DNA of 31,480 nucleotides from Entrophospora sp. SA101 (taxonomy: Eukaryota; Glomeromycota; Glomeromycetes; Entrophosporales; Entrophosporaceae): positions 1 to 31,480 of the forward strand of contig CAUDNR010003857.1 in assembly GCA_958430865.1 (NCBI GenBank), in the 5' to 3' direction. Positions 10,589 to 21,671 of the stretch are shown piece by piece. The position numbers were made by a program, and so were the translations under genes. The first letter of the stretch is position 1; each line of letters begins with the position of its first letter. The notes under the pieces are model-generated. The model saw nothing but the letters and a program-made list of their open reading frames with translations. It did not search any database and was not told the DNA's origin.

Positions 10589-11042
10589 AGAAGCATCAAT
10601 CATCTGTTGATTTATTTATTGAAAGAAAACATTTGGAGAAAAAAAACCAAGAATGTGTGCATGCATTGTTTATTATTTGTCATTTTAATCATTGTAATTA
10701 ATTAATACTAATATTAATAAATATAATTTGATATTAAATAGAAATCAGATAAATAAATGAATAGATATTAATTTCTTAAAAAAAAGCATTAATTTATTTT
10801 TTTATATTTTATTTTCTTATCATAAATATATATAAATAAATAAATAATAATTATATTCAAATATTAGTTTCAGTTATATAATCAAATTAAATTTTTTAGC
10901 AAAATATGAAAATTATTATTATTATTAAAAATAATTTATCATTGAAGCAAATTATATTAAAAAAATTTTTTTTTGCAATTAATTAATGTTCAAGTTGATA
11001 TGTATATATATTTTTTTTATATATATAAACAGAAAATAATTA
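10589..11042. other. 3' intergenic region between convergent genes
   Basis: Shared downstream region of Sec61 beta (+) and NTO1 (-). Very AT-rich, with AATAAA-like hexamers on both strands and several A/T homopolymers that would suit the two poly(A) sites. No other gene recognised. Confidence 0.6.
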
Positions 11043-14000
11043 TTATCTATGAGTATTTCTTTTAGATGGTGTGCTGATATTGATTTCATTAAGAAGAGAA
11101 GGATCAAGTCCTTTAGATCTAAAAGCATCTGCATAGGCTTGAGGTATTTCTTTTTTCATTGTGGAGGACATTGATTTATCAGTTAATTTAGGGAAATCAG
11201 TTAGTCTGTCTCCCATTAAAACTACTTTGTTAGCAGCAACCCATTTCCTATAGATAGATAGACGGATGAATTGTATTTAAAATAAATATTATAAAATATA
11301 TATAAATTGATGACTTACCAGCTACGACTACCATTTTTCTTTCCAGGTTTTTCATCAAAGAAACGCACCAAAAACATGTCGCCATCTTTTTTATCATGTC
11401 TGACAGCTTCAGGAACTTGAAGACTGCCTGGGTGTACAATCTAATTAACAATAAATATATAAATAATTAATTACAAATAATAATTAAATATAATTTATTA
11501 TTTTAGTAAAAAAGAAAGAAATATAAATAAATATATATTACCTCTGCAGGATACCAAGGAAAACCTTGCATCTTTGCCCAAACTAAACTCCCATAACTAA
11601 TATCAGTAGATTCTAATACAGCAGTATTAAGTTTTTTGCGACTTAAAGGTGATGCAGTAGTTGATGATACTATAGTTGATATTGTAGCTGCAGGTGATAC
11701 AATTGGCGATGTGTCAATAACATCACGATTTATTCTTTTACTATATCTAGTTGCTGGTGATACTGTTGGAGACATGTCAAGATTTGTTCTTCTTCCAAAT
11801 CTAGTCGCTGGTGATACTGTTGGAGACGTATCAAGATTTGTTCTTCTGCCATATCTCGCTGTTGGTGATACTATTGGAGACATGTCAGTAACATAACGAT
11901 TTGTTCTTCTGCCATATCTAGCTGTCGGTGATACCGTTGGTGATGTGTCAGTAACATTATGATTTGTTCTTCTGCCATATATAGGTGCTGGCGATATGTC
12001 AGCTATAATATCACGATTTGTTCTTCTGCCATATATAGGCGTTGGCGATGTGTCAGTCATAATATCACGATTTGTTCTTCTGCTATATGTAGATGTTGGT
12101 GATATTGTTGGTGATGTGTCAATTATAGGATCACGATTTGTTCTTCTGCTATATGTAGGTGTTGATGCTACTGTTGGCGACGTGTCGACTATCATATCAC
12201 GAATCGTTCTTTTGCCATGGATAATATCAGTCTCATTTTTTAAGGGTTCCACAGTATCAAGTTCTTCAATCCTTGTAGTTTTCCGAGATCTAGTCCGTGA
12301 TGAAACAACATCATCATCTACCAATTCTTCTTGTTTTTGATCAACATCCATTAAAGTTTCATCAAGTTCCTCCTCTTTCTCCACTTTTTCCACTTCTTCC
12401 TCATCATCATCAGGCAACATGACCCAGCCTTTTGGTAATTTTCTAATTTTCCGTGGCTTATCACCAATTTGTAAATTGCTTTTGCTAACAGTATTATTAT
12501 CTTGATCATCATCATGATGGTGTTGTTCGACAACTGTTCTAGATCTAGTGACCCGAGTAGAAAGAAAAGAAAACTTTCGTTTAATTCGTCTTATTGCACC
12601 ACTAGTTGTGTCTTTAATTATGCCCTCTGGCGTTTCTTCAACAATCTCTTCCTTTACTGTCGCCTCTTCCATCGCCTCTTCGTCAACAGCCAATGGTTCA
12701 TTATTATAGGTAAATATTTCAGGATCAAGATCTAATTCCATAATCATTTTATCGGGGTCAATTCCCAGATCAAGATAATCTTGTTCTGCCTTATCTAAAA
12801 TGGGCTTTGTTTGTTGATTTAATTTTTTAGCAACACGATAATAGATACTATCTGGTGTATTATATGTCATTGCATTTTTAAATGTCAACTCGATATCATC
12901 CTAATAAAAATTATAAATTTAGAATTGTTTAAAAGATCGATTTTGTTAATGGTATTAAGTTAACATTATTATAATTACCCTAAAACCTCGAAAACCTTGA
13001 AAACCTGAACCAAGGCTATATTCATGCTCTTCGATTTTTTTCTGAATTGTACTAAAATCCATAGGGTGTGATATATGTGTATGATAATCAGGTACTTCTT
13101 CTTCTGAAACAGGATAAGCGAATATCTGATGTTTATCCAATCTAATAAGTCACAAAAAAATGTTAATTAAATCAATAAATGGTTTAATTTGACCCTTATA
13201 AATGAAATTACTTTTGTATAGATTTCAAAGTTGGTAAAAGGATGTTATCGAGTGGGAAAAATATTGTTTCCAGGTAATTCGTTTGTATTTTGAGCCTTTT
13301 AAGTTTCTCTTTTTCACGACGATGTACCAAGTCTGACAGCATTCTCACTTTTTCCAAATCTTTACGAAGATCAGTCATAGCCTTGAAGATAACATTAAAA
13401 AATTTTTTAATTCAATAGCGGCAACACTTCAAAATTGTTGGATATTGAAAATGTATCATTTAACTTTACCAAATACTTTGCATATTTTTCTTCTTCAGAT
13501 TGTTTGTAAATAGATGCAGAAGCCGTCCAAGGCTATATATATGTGTGTGCATGAATATTTAAATTTGAATGATCAATAAATCAACTAATAAATCAAAAAA
13601 TTTTTTTACAAACCTCAAGATGTAATCTTTTCAACAATGGGGCACCACGTCTAGATTCTCTTTTTGTGGACCAATATTTACAAACTTTATCCAGAAGATC
13701 ATGTTTCTTCTTTAAAAATTTTTGTTTGCTTAAAATAGGTAATAATTTCTCTACCATAGTGACTGGCAGGACTGGTGCAGTTTCTGAATATGAATGATTG
13801 TATGCGCGAGCAGCTTTAGAGTTTTGAACATCTAACAATGATGATGATGATGCTGGTTCTTGATTAAATTGTTCTGTTGCGACTTCTTTTCCTTTACGTT
13901 TCCTAGTTAGTTTTAATTTGGATGTGCTACTAGTTTCTTCATTTTCATCGATATTATCAACTTTGTTGATACCATTGCTTTTGCTATTATTAATTTTAAT

Positions 14001-15819
14001 GTTGCTTTCTTCATCACTAGGTATATACTCATCGTCATCGTCGTCATCATCATAATCATAGTCATCATAGTCATCATAATGAACTCTATTGTTTTTAATC
14101 TTATTATTATTATTACTAATACTATCATTTCGATGTTTTTTTGAAATTTGTATTGAATCCATTAAAAATTTTTGAGCAGTTGAAAGAGTAGCCGTCACAT
14201 CAACTTTTTCTCTATATTCGCGCTTTTTTTTTAAAATAAATATAAGTAAAATTAAAAATAATTGATATATTTATAATAATAATAATTATTATTATTATGA
14301 CTTATATTTTCTTACTGGTGTGTGTTTATCGCAATAGGCTTTCATTGGAAAACTGTCGAAGTTTGCTTCTGGAAACTTTGTTTTCATACAAAGTTTAGCT
14401 TTCCTAGCACAAGTTACATGGAATGCCGTGCAACAATGTGTATTTTGGCATTGAATACAAGCACCAACTTTTTTCTCACAAATGTAACATTTTAATCTCC
14501 AACGACTACGTGGTATTGCTTGCAAATTATCAATTGGTTCCATATAAACATGATTTGATAACCAAACTTCTGGAATCCAAATTGCACAAAGTAAATGTGC
14601 CCAACGATTTGTAGTAGTTTTTTTGAAAGCACCACCTTCATTAGGACAGAATACACATGACTTTTAAAAGGAAATTATAATATAAGTGAATATGTTGTTA
14701 ATGTAAATATTATATATATATGTATATAAAAATAAAAGTACATACTACTGGATTTTCAGGAGAAATTATGCATTTTCTACATAACCATTGGCCCTCAGGA
14801 ATATATGGAATTCCATAACACTCTGAAATAGTTAGTTGTAATATTTATGAATATAAAAACATTTTAGATGCCTTCTATGCATAAATATATATAGTAATCA
14901 ATAATAACAATACCTTGATGAACAGCTAGATTGCATCCATCACAAAACACAATAGCATTGCTATTTTCGCATTCACCATCATCACAGATGGCGCAAATTG
15001 AATCCTCGGCTGTAAGATTATCTTTATCATTATTTTTTGGTAAGTTTTTAGTCTTTTAAATATATATAAAAATAAAAATAATAAAAGTTTAGAATAAAAG
15101 TCTATTAAATTAAATTGTAATTTTTTGAGTTAATGTAGTGTTATAATAATAATAGTAATAACAACAATAATAACAATTACGTACCAAATCAAACCATTCC
15201 TTTTCTATACGATCAATTAATGCTTCAAAGATTTCAGTGGAAAGTTCACCACAATTTTCTTTTTTTCTTTCTTCGTTAAGTTTACTAAGCCATTCATCAT
15301 CTTTTTTTAAGATAAAAAAAGAAAATGAATTAGATTGGAATTTCAAATAATTAAATTGTTTATGAAATTATCAATACCTTGTTCGTCCATATCATATTCG
15401 ACTATTTCAAGAAGGTCCTTTTCTGTTAATTCTATTTATCATAAGTAATAATCATATAAACCATATTTCTAAACCAATCACAAATATAATATATATATAA
15501 AGTGTCTAAATACCATTATGTCTAATATAATGTCCTTCTGGTTTTACAAAAATGTTGCGTTCTTCATCAACCTTTGGATATGGGATATGTCGAAATAAAG
15601 GTTTAGGGAGTGGTTTAACAGGTTTTTGATTATTTAAAACACTAAATGAATGTTTAAAAACATTTGATTTTGAATTCGATAGTAAAGAGCTAGTTGCCTC
15701 AGATGGAAGGTTTTCGAGATCTTTATTAATCTCGCCTTCATCTTCAACATTGTCGTTATTAGCACCAGTGTCATAATGTTTTAATGTTGTAAGAGTTACA
15801 ACTTTGCGATGTCTTATTT

Positions 15820-15869
<50 letters not shown>

Positions 15870-16309
15870 CAAAGATCCATTGTCATGATATATTATTATA
15901 ATAATTATTAGTGTTGTTGAGTGATTATATTTTCATTTACCTGTATTAACATTAGTTGTTGTAGTGGAATGAGTCGGTTGAGTCAATTGTGCATTTTTAG
16001 ATTCGATGATATCTGTCGAATCAGAAACTTTTTGTATAATGGTTGAATCTAAAGTGACGGCGGTGCTTTCTTTTTCTTTTCCCTTTTCTATTAGTTCATT
16101 GTTATTATTTAATTAAAGAAGATGTATAATTAAAAACGTACAATTTATTTATTATTACCTGATTCTAATTTTCTTTTATTAATAGCTATAAGTGGAGTAT
16201 TGATTTTTAAATCTGGAAAGTATTGTTCATATGACATTTCTTCAAGTGGAGTTTCGTCGGAATGTGGCATTTTGGTGCTTTGAGTATTTGATACAGTATA
16301 AGGTTTCAT
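11043..16309 (-). CDS. NTO1: BRPF/NTO1-type PHD-bromodomain-PWWP chromatin reader
   Basis: Fifteen exons on the minus strand: 16159-16309, 15941-16087, 15514-15819, 15378-15431, 15185-15300, 14914-15052, 14746-14822, 14316-14660, 13614-14222, 13470-13532, 13212-13381, 12979-13141, 11542-12900, 11319-11440, 11043-11247; all phases close, 1341 residues. BRPF/Nto1 proteins are scaffolds of MYST histone acetyltransferase complexes (NuA3 in yeast). Domains: enhancer-of-polycomb-like region ([20 protein letters not shown], about 205-258); PHD finger ([20 protein letters not shown] to WLCRKC, about 277-323); extended PHD ([11 protein letters not shown] to AYCDKHTP, about 332-445); acidic YDD stretch; bromodomain ([20 protein letters not shown], about 727-815); 9-copy RRTN repeat (about 1009-1180); PWWP ([18 protein letters not shown] to [12 protein letters not shown], about 1215-1290). 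Start: first ATG after an in-frame TAA; a second in-frame ATG lies 13 codons on. (AT)n borders exon 3. Confidence 0.93.
11735..12235 (-). repeat. coding minisatellite in NTO1 exon 13 (RRTN...DTSPTVSPT)
   Basis: Nine tandem, imperfect copies of a 13-22 residue unit, of the form [21 protein letters not shown], with shortened versions such as [21 protein letters not shown] units run from about 54 to 66 bases. The frame is kept open throughout although copies differ by in-frame losses, so the stretch is under coding constraint. Each unit carries an Arg-Arg pair and one or two Ser/Thr-Pro sites, which could be targets of proline-directed kinases. It lies in the disordered linker between bromodomain and PWWP and is not a feature I know of in other NTO1/BRPF proteins. 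Confidence 0.85.
15822..15863. repeat. (AT)n microsatellite at an NTO1 splice acceptor
   Basis: About 20 AT dinucleotides within intron 2 of NTO1, immediately next to the acceptor of exon 3 (TATTATAG on the minus strand). The branch point/polypyrimidine region is therefore almost pure TA. Length change here could affect splicing; that is inference. Confidence 0.85.
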
Positions 16310-18389
16310 TTTTTTATGAGTTTGATTTCTTGTAAAGTTTTAATGAAAAAAACTGATATAATGATATAATGGATTGATGATCTACATAATGTATGCCTAT
16401 TTTGGAATTTCAATAAATAAAAAATGGTTCCTTTTACTAATACTATCAAGAGTTTCCTACGTGCAATCCGTCACGAGAAACATTTTTAGATTAGAAACAA
16501 TGCCACTACTTGCTTTCAATTTTAGGTAACTTTTCTATATTTGAAGCACATTGCTTGTTAATAGATAAAGTTATTTATTGTCAAGCTACGTGCACCAAAG
16601 TATATAGTTTTGAATTTGAAACACATGATCACGTCACCGAATGAATATTTAAAATAACATACTAATACTAAAGTTATACAAGATTAACTGATTAATATAT
16701 ATATACAAAAAAATATTCTTTATAGAAAAGAAATTATTATCTTTTTTATAAAATATAAATCACATAACATGTATGTACATTAAAGAGTTGAAATATTTTG
16801 TTCGATAATGGTGAATATTAATAATATATCTATTTTTAATGTGTAAGTGTTGCTACGAGTGGAAAGAAAAATACGACGAACAATTGGAGTTTTCATTTAT
16901 CAAGTGATTGCACATATTGAGCAAAGACTTTGTTTTCAACTGGTAGTTGCAGGCGACGAAATAACGGAAATTATAGATAAAAATTCACTATCTTAACCAC
17001 CAATCAGCTAAAAATGCACTTTCCGTTCCCATAAATTTTTTTGTCCAATACTAATATTAAATCCCAGCTCGTTGATACTGTTGGCCGGTTTTGGTTTATT
17101 TATTATCGTTATTATTGTTAATTTGGTTAACCTGTTAAACTTATTTAATAGTCACATGACTTCGATGAGTTTTATATTATTATTACAGCATACAACCACA
17201 CAACAAATCTTTCCAAGAGTTATAGTTCGGCGCACCCTAGTCTTTGAAATATGGATATAGGAATTTTCAAGGATACCATTTTACTATATATAGATAATTT
17301 AAACCAATCAGTGTTTAAAATTAAAACATCATACACACGTGCAAGGTATCTAACATTATTTTATGCATATTTCGTAAAATGCATGCTCATGTTAATATAT
17401 ATAAATTTTGAATTTGGGATCAATATATAATTTTATCAAACACACATAAAATTAACTGGTAAATGTTAAATTCATCTATCCTTTGAATACCAAAATTGAT
17501 AAGCTTTTTCTCAATCAAAAACCTCACTATCTGGTCCATTAATTGCAATCACAAGTAACATTTGCAAAGATACAATTTCTAATTCTAGTTTTGATTAAAT
17601 TTTTATTGTAAAAAAATATGTTCAGCTATTAGAAAGGGGAATAGTTAAAAATATATAATGTAACCATTCAAATTCTTCACATCATTTTAGATTAAACTTA
17701 AGATTTGATTTAGCTAATCAGTTAGAAGTGTTAAAGTTTTTATCATCCTTTGAAGCAATTATGTCATTAATTTCCTTTGGATGGTCATTAATATTAAAAG
17801 AACCACCAAAAGAATTGTGAATTATTTTATTTTGTAACTATAAACCATTATCTTCCATTTAAAAGAAGAATGTCTGTAAAAAAAGGATATTTTCAATTGT
17901 GCCAAGTTTAAATTTGTGTGCATATTATTTAAAATCTTTAATATACATGTGTGCAAGGACGTTTGATTATACCCGCACCTATGCAGCTTGTGCAAGCCAA
18001 TTTTAAACACTGGTTTCAATACTTCCCTGGCTGTTATTCCCTGAAGGATCACAAATTAGCATTTTATCTATTAATAAAATAGAATAGTGTATGTATAGAT
18101 ATTGTATACACAGCATGTTACAAAATCAAAAATTGTGGGACAACTATGCAATGAAATTTATTAATTACAAGCTGAAATCCTGGTTTTTTGATTAATTAGA
18201 AACGAATCAGGAATTAGACATCAATTGTCCCAAATCTTGAAATTATTGATAATTTGGCATGGGTTATCCCAGCTCTATAGATCACTCTTCAACTTATTAA
18301 TAACAAATACAGTCAGTGCTTGATATAAAATGTGGTTCATCTATACTCATGTTAAAAAATTTGAAATATTATATTGGATTTTAAACAAA
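16310..18389. other. long spacer upstream of NTO1, no intact gene
   Basis: The first few hundred bases must hold the NTO1 promoter. At 17690-17819 the plus strand, after an acceptor-like CATTTTAG, reads LNLRFDLANQLEVLKFLSSF and then continues EAIMSLISFGW to a stop, 43-45 residues with coding-like character but no family I recognise. At about 18120-18260 two inverted TTGGGACAA-like motifs and a CCTGGTTTTTTGATTAATTAG palindrome hint at transposon debris. The open frames at 17072-17260 and 17822-18052 (-) show no family features. Confidence 0.45.
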
Positions 18390-18605
18390 TAAAGCTCCGA
18401 ACGGTTCAGTTCGGTTCGGTTTTTCGGTTTACATTTGAACCAAAAATCTCAGGTATCCTAAATTCGTCAACTATGCAAAAATAAACATAACATAATAACT
18501 TATAATGACTTGTGGCTGAATGTGTGTTGCGAAGTAAAAATGCTGGAAGGATCCTGTTTCTATATACATGAAGTTATAAAGGATTTTAGACATTTAAAAT
18601 CTGTT

Positions 18606-18648
<43 letters not shown>

Positions 18649-18654
18649 TTATTA

Positions 18655-18750
18655 GTCACGTTATAACGGATTTCAAAAATGTTAAAAGTCGTTATAACAT
18701 GTATTTAATTAGGTTACACTTCGTTATAACGAGGTTCGACTATGGTAACG
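18655..18750. repeat. palindromic TTATAAC cluster, possible pogo/Tigger-type end
   Basis: Within the hAT element the plus strand has TTATAACGG (about 18661), CGTTATAAC (about 18690) and TTCGTTATAACGAGGTTCGA (about 18720-18740). Read in reverse, the last is a CGAACCTCGTTATAACGAA motif like the ends of pogo/Tigger-type mariner relatives. A matching other end and a TA duplication were not found, so this may be a nested, broken insertion. Confidence 0.35.
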
Positions 18751-18794
18751 AAGATCCGTTTACAAATTATTATTATTTATTTATTAAAACAAAT

Positions 18795-18902
18795 TCATTG
18801 CCGCAACCAGCTTTTTAAACACATACAAATTCTTATTGTTTTAGGCTCTAAACTACATCGCCTTTGATTAATTAAGTCTGTACCCCCAGAGAAAACCCGT
18901 TC
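18795..18902 (-). pseudogene. hAT transposase C-terminal (hATC) fragment
   Basis: Thirty-five codons and a stop reading ERVFSGGTDLINQRRCSLEP then KTIRICMCLKSWLRQ. The pattern S/E-R-x-F-S-x-x-G...I...R..L.P...CL..W is the conserved end of hAT transposases, which mediates dimerisation. Directly upstream the frame runs into an expanded TTA repeat (LLLLL), and the expected SAPSE-like lead-in is lost. It lies inside the element at 18390-19615 in the orientation expected if the transposase was on the minus strand. Confidence 0.75.
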
Positions 18903-19689
18903 ATATAATAATAATAATAATGGACTTCCCTGATTCTTTTTTTATAATTAATTTTTCTCTACATTCAGAACTCAACAAGACGATGCTTTGATAAAATAAA
19001 TACACATGATAAACCAATTTTTTTTATTATCTACTTATTAAAAATCATCTCTATAAGCCGATTTTATTAAGGTTTTTTAAAACTGAAGATTTTTTTTGAC
19101 TTCGGTTTAAATAGCTCTGCAATGCATAACAAACATCTTCTATAACAAAGGTGAAAATTCATTGTAGAGAGAGTGAACTTTTCATAATATAAATATGAAG
19201 ATCTAGCTGAACCGAACTGAAACCAAACCGTTCGGAGCTTTGCCTCTTCAAATTCTTCACTACTATAAATAGGAGAACTATTATCAGGTGAATTATTATC
19301 AAGAGAGTTATGTAGTTCATTCATGAAGAAATCAATAACTAACGGTAAAATTGAAGGAGAGGAATTAATTATTAATTATTATTATTTATTTTTTTATGTT
19401 TTATTTTTTTTTTTTTTGATTATTATATACTGTATATTAATATATTAATATATATATTTTATTTATTATCGGAAAAAAATAATTTTTTTTTGTGTTCAAT
19501 AATAATTTAAAAACCGAAACCAAACCGAAACCGAACCGAAAATTTTCGAATTGGTTTTTTAAAAACCGAAACCGAACCGAAAATTTCGGTTTAAACCGAA
19601 CCGTTCGGAGCTTTATAAACAAACCACATTAGCTTTAAAGAGGGTATCAATTTATGTAAAAAAAAATGTCTCCAAATTTTTTTTTCATA

Positions 19690-20040
19690 GATTTTTAAAT
19701 TTGAGAATGATGCATAGGTGTTGGGATGTGGATCCATCAAAAAGACCAACTATTAGAGTGCTTTTGATTTTGCTATATAACAATAAACTTTCAATAGTAT
19801 TGATGGTAATAATAGTAGTAATTCACAATAGTATTGATGATAATAATAGTAGCAATAGTAGTAATGATAATAGTAGTAATAGTAGCAGTGTTTTGAAACA
19901 AGTACACAAATCACATCCAGGTACATATCATAAAAGTAGAAGAGGTTACTAAAGCTTTAAAAAGTTATACAAATAATGATAGTTCATTAATCTCTAAAAT
20001 GTTATTAATTTTAAAATTATCATCTGTTAATTATTACTAA
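19690..20040 (+). pseudogene. protein kinase C-terminal fragment, broken
   Basis: After an acceptor-like TTTTTTTCATAG the frame reads LRMMHRCWDVDPSKRPTIRV, the subdomain XI signature (CW..DP..RPT) of tyrosine-kinase-like protein kinases. An Asn/Ser-rich stretch follows (about 19820-19890, from AATAGTAG repeats), then LKQVHKSHPGTYHKSRRGY and a stop. In another frame the text continues EEVTKALKSYTNNDSSLISK (about 19940-20000), as the kinase-tail proteins of this lineage would. So there is one frame break, and the catalytic domain upstream is absent. It starts about 70 bases after the hAT element, so transposition or recombination may have removed the rest. Confidence 0.6.
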
Positions 20041-21671
20041 CAATATATTTTACTTGCATTTGATTGATTAATAAACGTTAGATTCTAGTGATTAAAAGAG
20101 AGGATCAACGAGTGACTAATTTAACTTCCACCAAGTTTACTTATTCGTTATAATATTTGTCTTTTTATTTCATTTCTTAATAAGCCTTTACAGTTTTCTG
20201 ATTTTGTTAAGTAGTGATGCCTTTTGATTACAGTTTAACCTTTGGGCTACTCATTCTTGTCAGTTAATTGCAAGGAACTCACAATAATTCAATGCTTGTC
20301 AATTAAATTTACGAAATTACCTTAGTTCTCGTTTACTGCCTCTTTCTAGTGCCTAAAAAGTTTCGATGGATCTATAAGCGCATTTAATGGTACTGAATAA
20401 CTTTAAGTAAATAAATTTTTTTTTTTGCAAAGCTCAAAGGCTTCCTTGTGACTGATTTATTTCTGTTGTTTAACCCGATCAAAAATTCGTAAATCCAAAA
20501 TTACGAATTTCAAATATTTATTCATTATTTCAGATATTTGTATAAATTTAACGAACTATTGTTAATTTTTTTCTTGTTCTTTAATGATAAAGTTCCTTTT
20601 TGGACATCATATCTCTTATATCAATTTGATTGTTCATTTCAAGCTATATCAAAAAATTTATTTAATAAATTATATCATCATACAAAGAAAATGTTTTCGG
20701 ACAAATATTTTAATTGTTGTAAAAATATAATTATCTTTGAAAATGTTTATTTATATAGTAGGATAAGTTACAAATAAGTTAGTAATGTTTGTTATCAATC
20801 GATAATCATTTGTGATATCGTAACAAATGTTTGAAATGATTATTTAAAATAAATACAAGTATCCAAAATAATTACAAGTATCCATAATCACAAGTATTCA
20901 TAATAATTACAAGTATCCGTAATAATTACAAGTATCCGTAATAATTACAAGTATCCGTAATAATTACAATTATTACGAGTATCCAAAATAATTATGAAAA
21001 TAGACTATATATATTAATATATTCAAATATCCTTGAATAAATTGATTTTTTGAATATTTGTAAAAAATTTGATTTTCGGTTAGGAACACTATATTAGTGA
21101 CTTGTTTTAACAAATACCATTTGAAAATTATTTTTAAATTTTAAATGAACCATTAAACGGTTCTTGTACTTTAAATAAATTAGGAAACGGACTAAATAAT
21201 TAGTTAATAGACTAATAACTAATACTTTAAATTGTTTAACAAATGTAAAAAGTTTTTCCTCTGATGATTTAAAGCTTAAAACAAAAAATTGATCAACATT
21301 TTAATTAAAAATTTTATGGAATTGTCCTTTATTTAGAAGATCTTCAATTTTAAAACTGCTATCATTGAGATTCAGGAAAACCGGTGATGATCTATCTAAT
21401 ATAATACTATTAATAATATTAAAAAAACCTAGATTAATTCAATAAAAACTAAAGATATCTATATCTATATCTACACTGAAAAAATAATAATTGTATGCAT
21501 AAATAAGATTAATAAATCCTAATAAGGATTAATTATGATTGATGGAGAAGATTTGATTTTTATTAATTGGGAGAAAATATTGTCAAGATTAATAGAGAAG
21601 AGAAGATTAGTAGAAAGAGAGAACAAATAAAAACGTCAGATTTTTTCTTAAATGCTTGGAAAATATTTCAA
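20041..21671. other. spacer with minisatellite, no intact gene
   Basis: AT-rich. The plus-strand open frame at 20538-20777 has no family features and is rich in F, Y, N and K as random sequence here would be. A 19-bp minisatellite is listed separately. The last 200 bases form the 3' flank of the Myb-like gene on the minus strand. Confidence 0.5.
20853..20992. repeat. 19-bp minisatellite (ACAAGTATCCGTAATAATT)
   Basis: About six to seven tandem copies. The central three are identical (ACAAGTATCCGTAATAATT); the outer ones drift (ACAAGTATCCAAAATAATT, ACAAGTATTCATAATAATT, ACGAGTATCCAAAATAATT). No frame is kept open. Confidence 0.85.

Larger units (their letters stand above)
18390..19615 (-). mobile_element. 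decayed hAT-superfamily DNA transposon (1,226 bp)
   Basis: The ends are an 18-bp perfect inverted repeat, TAAAGCTCCGAACGGTTC at 18390 and its complement ending at 19615, flanked by an identical 8-bp target duplication TAAACAAA (18382-18389 and 19616-19623). An 8-bp duplication and a TIR beginning T-A-A-A-G (YARNG) are hAT hallmarks. Subterminal tandem GGTTCGG/CCGAAACC units follow at both ends. On the minus strand 18902-18795 encodes a 35-residue piece of the hAT C-terminal dimerisation domain (ERVFSGGTDLINQRRCSLEP). Another possible transposase piece (SILPLVIDFFMNELHN) lies near 19310-19350. Between them a further copy of the terminal motif (19229-19241) and (AAT)n runs (18608-18644, 18907-18921) break the gene. 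Not autonomous. Confidence 0.85.

Noticed and set aside
11636..12340. Two plus-strand open frames with repeats such as SRFVLLPY and GDTVGDVS
   Set aside because: They are antisense shadows of the NTO1 minisatellite; the minus strand has the continuous frame, the flanking domains and the splice sites.
19437..19622. Minus-strand open frame with FRFGFGLVSVF-like repeats
   Set aside because: It is the translation of the subterminal CCGAAACC/GGTTCGG array of the hAT element.
20538..20777. 79-codon plus-strand open frame
   Set aside because: It starts in AT-rich sequence, has no motif, no splice partners and a composition like its untranslated surroundings.
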